In this document: piece by piece, positions 1-9,900 of the stretch
Layout: each line of letters starts with the position of its first letter
Position numbering within the stretch: position 1 is the first letter of the stretch
Assembly: GCA_017893485.1 (NCBI GenBank)
Contig: CM030363.1
Span: 174,370,686-174,434,685, forward strand
Length of the DNA: 64,000 nucleotides
Reading direction: 5' to 3'
From: Hemerocallis citrina
Taxonomy: Eukaryota; Streptophyta; Magnoliopsida; Asparagales; Asphodelaceae
The notes under the pieces: generated by a model
What the model was told of the DNA's origin: nothing
Database searches by the model: none
The model's input: only the letters and a program-made list of their open reading frames with translations
Made by a program: the position numbers and the translations under genes

Positions 1-1185
1 ATTCTTATTTGGTTATACTTTGGTGGTGAAATTATTCTTGATCCAAAGATTGGTAGTAGTTATAGTCATTTGGAACCGAAATAGTTTGGGTACCCCGTAC
101 CATTACATTTGAAGAACTAGTTGAGAAAATCTATGAAGTTACTAATTGGGATAGGAATGAATGGAATGCGAAAATTTTAGCTCGATACGCAGCAGGAAGA
201 GGAGGTGTTCAGTATTTTATGACAGTGCCCGTACCTACTGATAATGTGCTGAAGTCATTGATTGCTAGGACATTTGATCCGAATTGTGCTTGGTCTGTAT
301 TAGAGTTATATATTCAGCAAATTCGAGTTGTAACTCCTCAGCCACATGATATCCCCAGTGCAAGCTTCATACGGGTAGCACCTACACAGCAGTCGAGGCC
401 TAACCCCGATCAATCTTCACAACCAAATCCGGTATCCTCACAAGAGAACACCTTCACAAATACAACAATTCCGGATTCTGTAAATGTTGAGCTGCCACGC
501 CAACCAAGCCCGGTTCCTGACTCTGTTCCAAATGACAGTATGTTTGAACTCTTTCAAAATGCAGTGATTAACAACAGCTTATTAAGTGATGATGAAGAAG
601 AGGAAGAAACAGACGATGATGAAAGTCTAGAAAGTGATGATGGAGAAGAAGACGATGATGTAGCTAATGTAAATCCTTCGAACAATAGTTCTAATGCAGT
701 GAGAGTTACTGATAGGTATGCTAATGTTAACGCTCATGTTACGGAGGAGATGGCTGAAGCTGCTAGAGTTCCCCCCTATCCACAAGAGTCTTCTGGTTCA
801 TCCAATGTAGACGAATTTTACGTTGGACAGGAGTTTGTTAGTAAAGACTCCCTTCTGCATGCTGTGAAGGTATATTCTATCAAGAAACATCGTGAATTTG
901 TCACATTGAAAACATCACCGTCACTATACACTGTTAAATGTAAAAAGGCACCTAGAAAACGTACAATAGAGGAGATCGTACAAGGTCCCCCAGGAGTAAG
1001 TGATGGTGGATGCCCTTGGAGATTACGAGCTATTGTTCCAAAAGGAGGGAGAAATTTTGTGGTGAAGAAGATAGTCGGCCCGCATACTTGTACGAATCCC
1101 ACGTTGAATCAAGACCACTGCAAAATTGATGCTAACCTTGTCAGTAATTTGATTTTGGGTGTGGTGAAGAAGGATATTGCTCCTC
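1..1185 (+). pseudogene. MuDR-type Mutator transposase, N-terminal part only (broken)
   Basis: This is the N-terminal region of a MuDR-family transposase; it lacks the catalytic DDE domain. From the window edge, frame 1 encodes a PB1-like start (LYFGGEIILDPKIGSSYS) and reaches a stop at about 82. The homologous reading then continues in frame 3 from about 84 (VPRTITFEELVEKIYE), so there is a frameshift near 75-84. The methionine at 219 is internal to the original protein. An acidic low-complexity stretch (about 590-665) is followed by the MuDR DNA-binding domain at about 810-1130 (EFYVGQEFVSKDSLLHAVK ... CPWRLRA ... GPHTCTNP), whose cysteines and histidine are visible. Homology ends near 1170-1190, where the frame runs into the antisense of the neighbouring PMD gene; residues after about 325 of the 427-codon frame are therefore not transposase. 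Family assignment is firm; the exact junction is inferred. Confidence 0.85.
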
Positions 1186-2361
1186 TGTGTACGGGGTCCA
1201 CACCACACAGTCGGCGGCCAACCTGTCCAACTCGTCGCGATAGTATGTCAAGCACCTGTTGGGGTTGGCCGTCCATGTCAGTTTTCCTGTCCAATACACA
1301 CCAATCGGAGGTAGCATGTCTATATCTTCAGAAAGAACTCTCCAATGTTGGGACTGGATCCGTACTACGGGCCTACCTACGTGAATCCGTTCCCAACTCC
1401 ATATCTGCAGTAGAATTAGAGGTCCATTCATCTGGTTCGAACCTATACTGCACAGACACAGACTCCGATACAGTGCCGATAGAATTGCACTGCCCCAACT
1501 GAAATGGCGGATCCTACCTATATCGGCGATTAGGGGCAAGAACATCAGTGCTACGGTATTCCCGGTTGAGTTTGGAAACAGGACCGTGCCGAATAGCGTT
1601 AGAACATATGCCCTAAAGTAGCACTCCACCTCCGCTGCAGTTGAAGCGTCATTCAATCTATTTTTGAACGTATCCTTCAACCACTTTAGGCGGATAAATT
1701 TCCCATTTATCGCGCCAGCTTCCACTGCAACCCCTAGGAACTCCTCCACGAGATACACGGGATCGAAGTCCATCGATCCTGTCACTGCCTCTCCATCGAT
1801 TGGAAGCCCGGTTAGTATAGCAACGTCTTGTAAAGTCACCGTCATCTCCCCGACTGGCAGGTGAAATGAGTGTGTCTCGGGCCTCCATCGTTCAAGCAGT
1901 GCTTCGAGAAGTGGACGATCGCACTTGATGGATGTCATCATGGAAATACCGTAGAACCCACAATCTCTAAGCAACTCGTGTATGCGTGGGTGCACAGGTA
2001 GCGGATGCCCAGTCCTAAAACGGCACTCCGTAGCCTCGCCGTTCCAAACATACTGCGATCGATGCATCGGCTGGAGAGTGAGAAGTGAAGGGTCGAGTGG
2101 TCCGGGGCCTGCAGGAGGGATGTATGAAGACGAAGGGCCCGCCTCATTTGGATTGAATTCAACCTATATAACAATAACATTTATATCAGTAGACCGAAAA
2201 ATATAATACAATTCTATTAGAATCAACATTTAATTACTTACATTAGTAGCATCGGTAGAAGCACGACCACCACGACGACCACGACCACGATCACGTCCAC
2301 CGCGATTACGTGGAGGTCTACTACTTTCTCCTACCTCCATGTTACCCCTTGTGCGTGCCAT
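1141..2361 (-). pseudogene. Plant mobile domain (PMD / MAIN-like) gene, two exons, C-terminus lost
   Basis: The protein resembles MAIN/MAIL1 and 'phosphatase 7 long form-like' proteins, which carry the plant mobile domain found in host genes and in Mutator-like elements. Exon 1 (2361-2242) starts at ATG 2361 and encodes an RG-rich tail (MARTRGNMEVGESSRPPRNR). It ends at a GTAAGT donor (2241). The 78-bp intron ends in TATAG, and exon 2 starts in frame at 2163 (VEFNPNEAGPSSSYIPP). PMD landmarks follow: LTLQPMHRSQYVW, RWRPETHSFHLPVGEMTVTL, DVAILTGLPIDGE, WLKDTF. The domain breaks off after VVWTPYTEEQ near 1185, short of the usual PMD C-terminal portion, and the last residues come from antisense transposase DNA. 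The gene is tail to tail with the MuDR fragment, as if a deletion had fused two convergent genes of one element. Confidence 0.85.
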
Positions 2362-3734
2362 TTACAGTAGACTACAAATCCTACAAGTTCAACAAAAATG
2401 TTATTAACTACACAAAAGCTAGATATAAAAACAAATTATATATAACAAAGCCGTTCATTCTCTAATTTTAGCAAAACACTAGAGTATAACAAATTCAACA
2501 AATTCTATACATAACCTAGACTCTATAAAATTCTAAAAAACTAAATTCAACACATACCATATGGAATTATATACAAAATTGATTCAACAACAAAATTCTA
2601 TTCAACAAGGTTTCAATAACTCTATCAACTCTTTCAACAAAATTCTATATAAAATTGAACTCTTTCAACTCAATATTTCTTTCAACTCTTTCAACAGAAT
2701 TCTATTCATTCCAACTTCAACTCTTTCAACTCTTTCTTTTTTGAAAATCAATAACTCAACAAAATTTGGGTATTAATACTAAAATTAACTCAACTATTTC
2801 TTCAACATATACCATCATCGTCAAAGTCTTTCCATGTAATATTATGCTTATATCATTATAAACACCATAATATTTCAGTTTTTTCCGACAGAATTAACAC
2901 ACCCAATGCACCCATCACCCAATGCACATACTGATACTTCAAATATCAGGAAGTGCTCACTATTTGTTTTTTAACATCAATAACTCAACTCTTTCGTTTG
3001 GAACATCAATGCTAAGCAAAATTAACAGTGAAAATAACACCAATAAACTAATGAACTAGAATTTGGAAGATAATTAAATGTGTTTGTTTGGAACATAAAT
3101 TCATTTGGAACATATCTGTACAAGTGAGTTCCATCTACACTAATTGGAAGTGAGTTTATTGATGTCCCCATAATTGTACAAGTGAGTTCCATTTGGACAA
3201 GTGAATTTCTTCAAGTGAGTTCCATCTAATGAACTCACTTGTACAGATGGAACTCACCCGCGAAACAAACAGCAAAATTCATTTGGAACATCAATAAACT
3301 CAACTCCTACTAATCTACTTTGTCAACAATAAGTCAAATTCAACTAATGAACTTCACAATAGCATCAACACTAACACAAATTTTGCTTAGGAAATGCTTA
3401 AGAAATATACCTAACAAGTGGGAGAATCCGAAGACGAAGACGAAATTGGCAAGAAGAGCTTGACCAGTACAACCGAAATCTTCCAATTATGGGTATTCGG
3501 GATTTAGGGTTTAAAGAAAAAATCGATTTTGGGGAATAGGATTTGGTAAAATCGAAAATGAATTAGAAAGTAATTGGTTTTGGGAAGTTCAACATTCGAT
3601 TAAGAGAGTAATCGAACGGAAAATGAGAGAGTGCGACGGATTCGTTGAGGGAAAGAGCGAAAAGAAAAAACAATCGAAAGTGAAGAAGAAGAAGAAAGAA
3701 AGGGGATCTGCGCTTTAAAAAGCGCAGAGTAAAG
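2362..3734. other. AT-rich flank upstream of the PMD gene, no gene seen
   Basis: No convincing coding region. It holds low-complexity CAACTCTTTCAAC-type repeats (about 2560-2760) and a cluster of short repeats at 3118-3244. It presumably includes the promoter side of the PMD gene, but no clear TATA box could be assigned. A purine-rich stretch (about 3640-3710) precedes the hairpin block. Confidence 0.5.
3118..3244. repeat. Short direct and inverted repeat cluster
   Basis: GTACAAGTGAGTTCCAT occurs at 3118-3134 and 3176-3192. An inverted partial copy (ATGAACTCACTTGTAC) lies at 3229-3244, so the segment can form a small stem-loop. Function unknown; probably part of the non-coding body of the adjacent Mutator-like element. 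Confidence 0.7.
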
Positions 3735-3880
3735 ACTCGGTCTCTCAAAGACCGAGTCTAGTGCAAATAGACTCGGTCTTTGAAAGACCGAGTCTTGCTC
3801 TTTGAATTTTCAAAGCGCAAGACTCGGTCTTTCAAAGACCGAGTCTATTTGCACTAGACTCGGTCTTTGAGAGACCGAGT
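3707..3880. repeat. Nested palindromes: 146-bp near-perfect inverted repeat
   Basis: Bases 3735-3880 form an inverted repeat with arms of about 65 bp centred at 3807/3808, with about one mismatch in the arms. Each arm contains two smaller palindromes of the type GACTCGGTCTTTCAAAGACC. A separate small palindrome with TCTGCGCTTT / AAAGCGCAGA halves sits just upstream at 3707-3729. The block lies at the outer edge of the MuDR/PMD remnant, so it may be a subterminal structure of that element. Confidence 0.85.
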
Positions 3881-3958
3881 GGGGCGCTTTGGGAATTAAA
3901 AAAAAAAGTAGGGCGGTTTGGGAAAAACTTTGCAAAAATGGGGCGTTTTGGGAAAAAA
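3881..3958. repeat. GGGCGNTTTGGGAA repeats, possible Mutator-like element terminus
   Basis: Three degenerate direct repeats follow the hairpin: GGGGCGCTTTGGGAA (3881), GGGCGGTTTGGGAA (3910) and GGGGCGTTTTGGGAA (3940). They lie between the hairpin and the intron remnant of the GT47 gene. Calling them the end of the element is inference: the opposite terminus lies outside the window and no TSD can be checked. Confidence 0.4.
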
Positions 3959-4038
3959 TTCTTATAGTTCACTTAATCGACGTACGAAAAGATACAAAGA
4001 AGTATTCGTGTTTTACGAGTCATTGGGGATCTGTGCAG

Positions 4039-5056
4039 GAGTTATTTGGAGATGGAGAAAAGGTTTAGGGTGTACGTATATAATGAAGGGGAACCGCCAT
4101 TGTTCCATGATGGGCCAAACTTTATGTTATACTGGTCGGAGGGGAGATTCATTCACAATATGGAGATGGGGCACAAGCTAAGAACAATGGATCCAGCACG
4201 AGCTCATGTATTTTTCCTTCCATTCAGTGTTGTAAAGATGGTCACGTATATCTACAAGCCCTTATCCTTCGATACTGAGCCTATAAAACGGACCATTGCA
4301 GATTACATTAATGTAGTGGATACTAAATACCCGTACTGGAATAGGAGCCTTGGGGCTGATCATTTCATGCTCTCATGCCATGACTGGGGTCCCATTGCAT
4401 CCAAAGCCAACCCCTTCCTCCAATCCAACTCCATCCGCGTCTTCTGCAACGCCAACACATCTGAAGGCTTCATCCCTTCCAAAGACGTCAGCCTCCCCGA
4501 GATCAACCTCAAATCTGATGTCACTGTCGGAATGTTTGGCGGGCCCTCCCCATCCCGCCGCCCTATCCTCGCCTTCTTTGCTGGTGGGATCCATGGCTAC
4601 ATCCGCTCTGTCCTCATAAACCACTGGCAGGGCAAAGACAACGATGTCCAAGTTTACCAATACCTCCCTAAGAACATATCGTACTATGGCATGATGCGGA
4701 AGAGCAAATACTGCCTTTGCCCTAGCGGTTATGAGGTCGCCAGTCCAAGAATTGTCGAAGCGATCTATTTAGAATGTGTCCCTGTTATACTTTCGGACAG
4801 TTACGTGCTTCCGTTTAGCGATGTCCTTAACTGGAAGTCATTCTCAGTCCAGGTTGCGGTGAAAGATATACCGAATTTGAAGACGATTTTGATGGGTATA
4901 CCTGGAAGGCAGTACATAAGGATGCAGAGGAGGGTGAAAATGGTGCAGAGGCATTTTGTTGAGAATACTCCTCCTAGAAGGTTCGACGTTTTTCATATGA
5001 TACTTCACTCGATATGGCTTCGGAGGTTGAATATCCAAATTCAATTGCAAGATTAA
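4039..5056 (+). CDS. Glycosyltransferase family 47 (exostosin-like), last exon
   Basis: GT47 enzymes are Golgi type II membrane glycosyltransferases acting on plant cell-wall polysaccharides; the substrate cannot be told here. The coding exon opens after a TGTGCAG acceptor (4038) with SYLEMEKRFRVYVYNEG and runs 338 codons to TAA. Family features in order: the GEPPLFHDGPN stretch, ARAHVFFLPFSV, PYWNRSLGADHFMLSCHDWG, the GGPSPSRRPILAFFAGG block, and the sugar-nucleotide-binding-type C-terminal block (SKYCLCPSGYEVASPRIVEA, VPVILSDSYVLPFSDVL). The usual N-terminal cytosolic tail, membrane anchor and stem are missing. They would be on an upstream exon not found between 2.4 and 4.0 kb; the Mutator remnant upstream may have entered intron 1. 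The exon is undamaged. It converges with the minus-strand host gene, whose stop lies 159 bp beyond. Confidence 0.9.
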
Positions 5057-5228
5057 TTAAGTAAAAATTAAGAGGTCTGAACTGATTCTGTACGCTGATC
5101 ATAGTAGTGTGACTTTATTGCTGATTGTGTACAAATGTTACATGTAAATGTTTTTGTAAATCATATATATATTTCTGTTGAGATTACATATACATATCCC
5201 ACCATACCAAGTATTTAATCATGGTAAG
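5057..5228. other. Convergent 3' region between GT47 and the minus-strand host gene
   Basis: Short AT-rich 3' region shared by two convergent genes. It contains the inferred TAA stop of the host gene (5217-5215, minus strand) and the 5' target-site copy GTAAG (5224-5228) of Gypsy-1. Confidence 0.6.
5215..5223 (-). pseudogene. Host gene, last two codons and stop (exon G, part 3)
   Basis: On the minus strand, removing Gypsy-1 with one GTAAG copy makes the 18403-18326 segment read on as ...VKPY-HD-stop, ending at 5215. Gypsy-1 thus landed within the last four codons of the host gene. The call depends on the reading frame being correct across the insertion. Confidence 0.5.
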
Positions 5229-5796
5229 TGATATGGCTAAAAATAGGATTAAATCGGAACCGTCCAAATCGGGCACGAATCATAAAGCTCGGGGGTAAAA
5301 TCCTAATTTCACCTACAAACGGGTCTGAAATTGGTACTTGGTCTTTTTTCAAAGGCCCAATAACCCACGAACGGATCCATCTCGACTGGGTGCGGGTTCC
5401 AACCCGCAAGAAACCCGATCCTGCTGGATAGAATTAGGGTTTATGATTATGCTTAATCAACGGCCCTGATTCCTTCTATCCATTCACTGGGAAGTAGGGA
5501 TATGATCTTATCCCGAAACTGGTCCCTAAGGCGGCTATAAATAACACCCATCCCCCACAGTTAACAGGTAATCAATCTTTTGCCAATCAAAGCTCATTCA
5601 TAATCTTTCTGATTACTGACTTGAGCGTCGGAGGGTGCGTCGCCGGGATCAACCCTGGTGTTTCGCACTTTTTGCAGGTCAACGACGAGAGATCACTGTC
5701 AAACTCTGGCGGAAAGGTTGAAGGTTTGACTATTCAACGTCCCAAGAATTCACAAATCTATCTGTTTGCCCCCCCCCACCGATTTCAGCGGCAACA
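5229..5796 (+). repeat. Gypsy-1 5' LTR
   Basis: 568 bp, TG...CA ends. A TATA box (TATAAATA, 5536-5543) follows a CCCTAAGGCGGC stretch and marks the likely U3/R promoter. Related to the 596-bp LTRs of Gypsy-2 but clearly diverged. Confidence 0.95.
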
Positions 5797-5797
5797 G

Positions 5798-5817
5798 ATT
5801 GGCGTCGTCTGTGGGAA
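5798..5817 (+). other. Gypsy-1 primer-binding site
   Basis: ATTGGCGTCGTCTGTGGG directly follows the 5' LTR. The Gypsy-2 counterpart has TTGGCGCCGTCTGTGGG; the TGGCGCCGT start is the type complementary to the tRNA-Asp 3' end known in Tat/Athila elements. The C-to-T change here is a lesion or variant. Confidence 0.75.
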
Positions 5818-5867
5818 TCCACGAATAGCAATCCTTTCTTTTCCAATCGGTCAGATCGTTTCCTGCC

Positions 5868-6866
5868 ATGCCTCCAAGAAAAGCAAGATCCAGAGGGGCC
5901 AACCGTGGGCCCAATCTCATTGATCCCCAACAGCAATAGGAGGTCCCCCTCCAAACCGTCCAGCAGCAGGTGCAACTCCCACCTCAGCCTGATCAGCCCC
6001 CGCAGCAGGACCAACCTCCTCCTCATAACCCTCCTCCTCAGTGGGGTCAAGTCGGGCCCCAGAACGCCGGTATTGGGACCTCTCGTCCTCTTCCTCAGAA
6101 GCAACCTCTTCATCGGGACCACATCTCCGTACATAACCCTTCAACCGACTCAATGGCATCTCATAACCCTCGGCCTTCCGAAGACCTCCGCAACATCCTC
6201 ATCAACTGGCAGAAAGAAGAGGACCTTCACCGCCGTTTGGATGAAAGGCGGGCCCATGAGGGAGCCACCCGCTCAGAACATCCAAATGAGCGATCTCCTG
6301 ATTGCTGATATCACAGGAGGTCTCCTCTTCATAGGAGGCAGAGGGAGTCCCCTGAGTACCATCGAAGAAGGCATCATTCTCCCGCTGGTCGGCAGCCCCA
6401 GAAGGACGAGAACGGCCCTATCACCCGTGCCGAATTCCAACAGTTCCAGGCAACCATCTTGCAGGCCCTCAACTTTCCACCAAAAAACAACAACAATGCT
6501 CAGAGGGTTCCCACTCCTCAGCCAGTTCAAAGCCCTCGTCCTCGGTCTATAAGTCCTCCTCAAGCTCCAAGCAACTGCCATCATATTCCTAGTCCTTGCC
6601 GTTCCCCGAGCTACTGCCGCCGTAGCCCGCGCTCCCCTTCGTACGAAGATGAGTCCAGAGGCTCACTTAGGTACCGCCGAAGGGATGATGCTATCAATCA
6701 CCGTCTCCACGAGATGGAGAGGCGCCTCAGCCAATTGGACAGGGAAGAGGAGCTAAGAGGTAGGACCCTCCCTCCGAGCAGACCTCCCTTCTCCCTAACT
6801 ATCATGGAGGCACCCGTTCCAACCGAAGATGAGGGACAACGGGGGTCAGCGCCGCCCACCTCCTAG
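5868..6866 (+). pseudogene. Gypsy-1 gag, N-terminal part, broken
   Basis: Starts at ATG 5868 (MPPRKARSRGANRGPN), the same start as in Gypsy-2, with an early TAG at about 5937 and further shifts. The reading moves to 5970-6308 and 6459-6866. The protein is proline/glutamine-rich, then arginine/serine-rich (SPRPRSISPPQAPS, RSPRSPSYEDESRGS), then a coiled-coil-like stretch (RLHEMERRLSQLDREEELRG). Compared with Gypsy-2, sequence jumps from APVP near 6823 straight to the region before the zinc knuckle, so most of the capsid core is deleted. Confidence 0.85.
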
Positions 6867-7729
6867 ATTCGAAAAGTTTACCCCTCTGAATGCCAATATT
6901 TCTACTATTCTCATGAAGGTCGAGAAAGAAGGAGTCCTGCCTCCTGCCTGGCAAGAAGAGGGACAAGGGAAAGTGGTGCCGATATCATCGAGACCACGAC
7001 CATGACACCAATGACTATCGGGCTCTGAAGAATGAAATTGAAGCCCTCATCCAGAGAGGGCAGTTATTTAAGTTTGTGAGAAATGACCGAATCGATCTTC
7101 CTCCTCCTCCGAGGGGGGCTAATAAGCGGCCCGAGAGGTGCGACAAAACTCCCGACCTCGAAGAAGAGCGCATCCTACACCTCATCCATGGAGGTCCCAT
7201 GGGAGGAACCTCCAACTCTTCTCGGAAGGCTTTCATACGGGAAGTCAATTCGGTTCACAGCATATCCCCTCCCAAAGACCTCGGAGTCCCGGTCACTTTC
7301 TCAGATGAAGACCTGGAGGGTGTCCGAACCCCCCATTGCGATGCACAAGTGATTAACCTCCACATGGCTAACTTCAAAGTGGAGAGGATTCTGGTGGATA
7401 ATGGCAGTTTTGTCAACATCCTCTTCCTGGCTGCCTTCCAAGGACTCAAGTTATCAGGGGATAGGCTCAAGCCCGCCGGCTATACGCTCCATAGGTTCAC
7501 GGGAGTGCCAGTGACTATCGAAGAGGTGATAACTCTCAACATAACTGCTGGCAAAACTCCTACTACCCGAACGAAGCCAATGGATTTCATGGTCGTCGAC
7601 AATCCAGCTGCTTATAATGTGATTCTAGGCCGACCTGGCCTAGCTACTTTAGAGGCCGTCCCGTCAGCTTTTCATCTTAAAATGAAGTTCTCCACCAAGA
7701 TAGGTATTGGGGAAGTAAGGGGTAGTTAG
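6867..7729 (+). pseudogene. Gypsy-1 zinc knuckle and aspartic protease region
   Basis: The CRYHRDHDHDTNDYRALKNE-type zinc knuckle region (about 6975-7030) is shifted and has lost its last cysteine. The protease domain is open at 7076-7729, with catalytic motif VERILVDNGSFVNILFLAAF (DNGS where many proteases have DTGA/DSGS) and the second motif NVILGRPGLA. Gypsy-2 keeps DNGSS at this place; the F for S change here is another difference. Confidence 0.8.
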
Positions 7730-7732
7730 GAG

Positions 7733-9300
7733 ATGGCCCGCAAGTGTTACATGACCTCCACCAGGGGACCCGTCCTTTCCCTCGAGACTCTTGAAATTTC
7801 CCAGGGGAACACCCAGCCAATGTCAGAACCGGTAGACGAGTTGGAGGAAGTGCTCTTTTCCGAGCAAGATCCGAACCGCAAGTTCTTCATCAGCAAGACC
7901 CTCCCCTCTGCCCTCTGTTCCGACATAGTCCAATGCATTAGGAAGAACCATGACCTATTTGCCTGGTCGGCTGCCGACATGCCAGGGATTTCCGAGGAGC
8001 TCATCGTCCACCACCTAAGCATTGCCCCGGGGTCCAAACCGGTCCAACAGAAGAGGCACAAATTTGCCCTTGAGCTCCAGCAAGCTATAAAGGAAGAAGT
8101 GGACAAGCTCCTCAAAGCCCGGTTCATACAAGAAGTCAACTTCCCGAATGGATCTCTAATGTTGTTATGGTTAAGAAGGCCAATGAAAGTTGGAGAATTT
8201 GTATTGACTTGAACAAGGCATGCCCTAAGGATCATTTCCCTTTTCCCAGCATCGACACCTTGATCAACGCCACTTCAGACCATGAGCTGCTGAGCATCAT
8301 GGATGCCTTCTCTGGATACAATCAAATCAGAATGTTCCTCCCGGATATCCCGAAAACGTCGTTTGTCATCGATCAAGGACTCTATTGCTACAGGATAATG
8401 CCCTTCGGGCTGAAAAATGCTGGTGCAACCTACCAACACCTCGTCAATAAGGTCTTCCAGAATTAGATCGGCCGAAACATGAAAGTGTACATTGATGATA
8501 TGCTAGTCAAAAGCATCCATGGGACCGACCATGTTACCGTCCTACAAGAAGTCTTCGACGTGTTGAGGAAGCATGATATGAGACTAAACCCGAACAAGTG
8601 TGCGTTCGGAGTCTCGTCGGGTAAGTTCCTAGGCTTCATGGTCAGTCAAAGGGGCATTGAGGCCAATCCTGAGAAGATCAAAGCCATAATGGACATGGCT
8701 CCTCCTACAAGTGTGAAAGAGGTTCAGAAGCTCACAGGTCGCCTCGTGGCCATAGGGCACTTCCTGTCTAAGTCAAGGGAGAAGTGTCTTCCTTTCTTCA
8801 AATCCCTCAGGAGGGCTAAGGGCTCCGAGTGGGGCCAATAGCAGCAAGAATCATTCGACCAGCTGAAAGCCTATCTGTTCAACCTCCCACTCCTCAGCAA
8901 GCCTATTCTCGAGGAAACACTCTACCTCTACCTCGCTGCCTCCGAGCAAACCCTCAGTGCTGTCCTAGTGAAGGAAGAAGATAAGGCTCAGAAGCCTATC
9001 TATTATGTGAGCAAGGTTCTCAGAGATGCCGAGCTCCGCTATCCGAGATTGGAGAAGATAGCATACGCCTTGGTTATGGCAGCCAGGAAGCTTCGCCCTT
9101 ATTTTCAATCCCACTCGGTGGTCGTTCTTACCGTCCAGCCACTTAAACACGTCTTACACAAGCTCGGGACCTCCGGGCATCTAATGAAGTGGTCGATTGA
9201 GCTGAGTCAACATGACATATCTTATCAACCTCGGACCGCAATCAAGGCTTAAGCCTTAGCTGAATTTATTGTAGAGAGCACCATCCCGGAAGTTAGTTAA
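7733..9300 (+). pseudogene. Gypsy-1 reverse transcriptase and first RNase H, interrupted
   Basis: The RT is spread over frames 7733-8212, 8167-8466 and 8479-8841. Motifs visible: the PVQQKRHKFA template-entry region, SWRICIDLNKACPKD (with a 3-residue loss against Gypsy-2), MDAFSGYNQI, MPFGLKNAGATYQHLVN, and the catalytic YIDDML at about 8490. Stops: TAG at about 8464 and TAG at about 8839. The Ty3-type RNase H follows at 8842-9250 (YYVSKVLRDAELRYPRLEK), ending with a TAA at about 9250. Not functional. Confidence 0.85.
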
Positions 9301-9900
9301 GCAGTAAATGGAGCTCCCATCCGGACAGTATATGTAGACGGGTCTTCTTGCGCCGAAGGGAGCGGAACCGGAGTCATTCTGGCAAGCCCAGATGACTTCG
9401 TTCTCCAATACTCCCTCCGCATCAACTTTAAAGCCTCCAACAACGAAGCTGAGTATGAGGCCTTAATAGCGGGCCTGGGTATGGCTCGCAAGGCAGGGGC
9501 ACAACGTATCCGAATATTCAGTGACTCACAGCTGGTCATGAATCAGGTCTTAGAAGAGTACGAGGCGCGAGACAACCGAATGGCTAAGTACTTAGCTAAG
9601 GTCCAAAGTCTCATGGATTCATTTGAAGAGGCACAAATCCAGCGGATCCCTAGAGAAGAAAACTCCCAAGTAGATACCCTCTCAAAATTGGCCTCTTCCT
9701 CCCTCCAAGGGCTCGAGCAAACCGTCCTAATCGAGGTGCTCCTAAGACCGAGCATAGAAGAAGAAGCCCCCGACTCGATAGAGTCGCTGCCCGTCCAACT
9801 CCGGGATAACTGGATGAAGCCCTTGATAGAGTTCCTCAGGGATGGGATCCTTCCCCAAGATCCAAAAGAAGCTCGTTGAATCCGAACGAGAGCAGAGAGA
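9301..9900 (+). pseudogene. Gypsy-1 second (archaeal-type) RNase H
   Basis: Encodes TVYVDGSSCAEGSGTGVIL (D in YVDGS) through NNEAEYEALIAGLGMARKAG, then IFSDSQLVMNQV with its D, and PREENSQVDTL at the end. This is a second RNase H lying between the RT-linked RNase H and the integrase, the dual arrangement characteristic of Tat elements. The frame is open at 9302-9879. Confidence 0.8.

Noticed and set aside
1141..1502. C-terminal residues of the 427-codon plus-strand frame as part of the transposase
   Set aside because: After about 1185 the frame is antisense to the PMD gene and has no transposase similarity.
4350..4660. Open frames on both strands inside the GT47 exon
   Set aside because: Shadows of a GC-rich stretch of the real coding frame.
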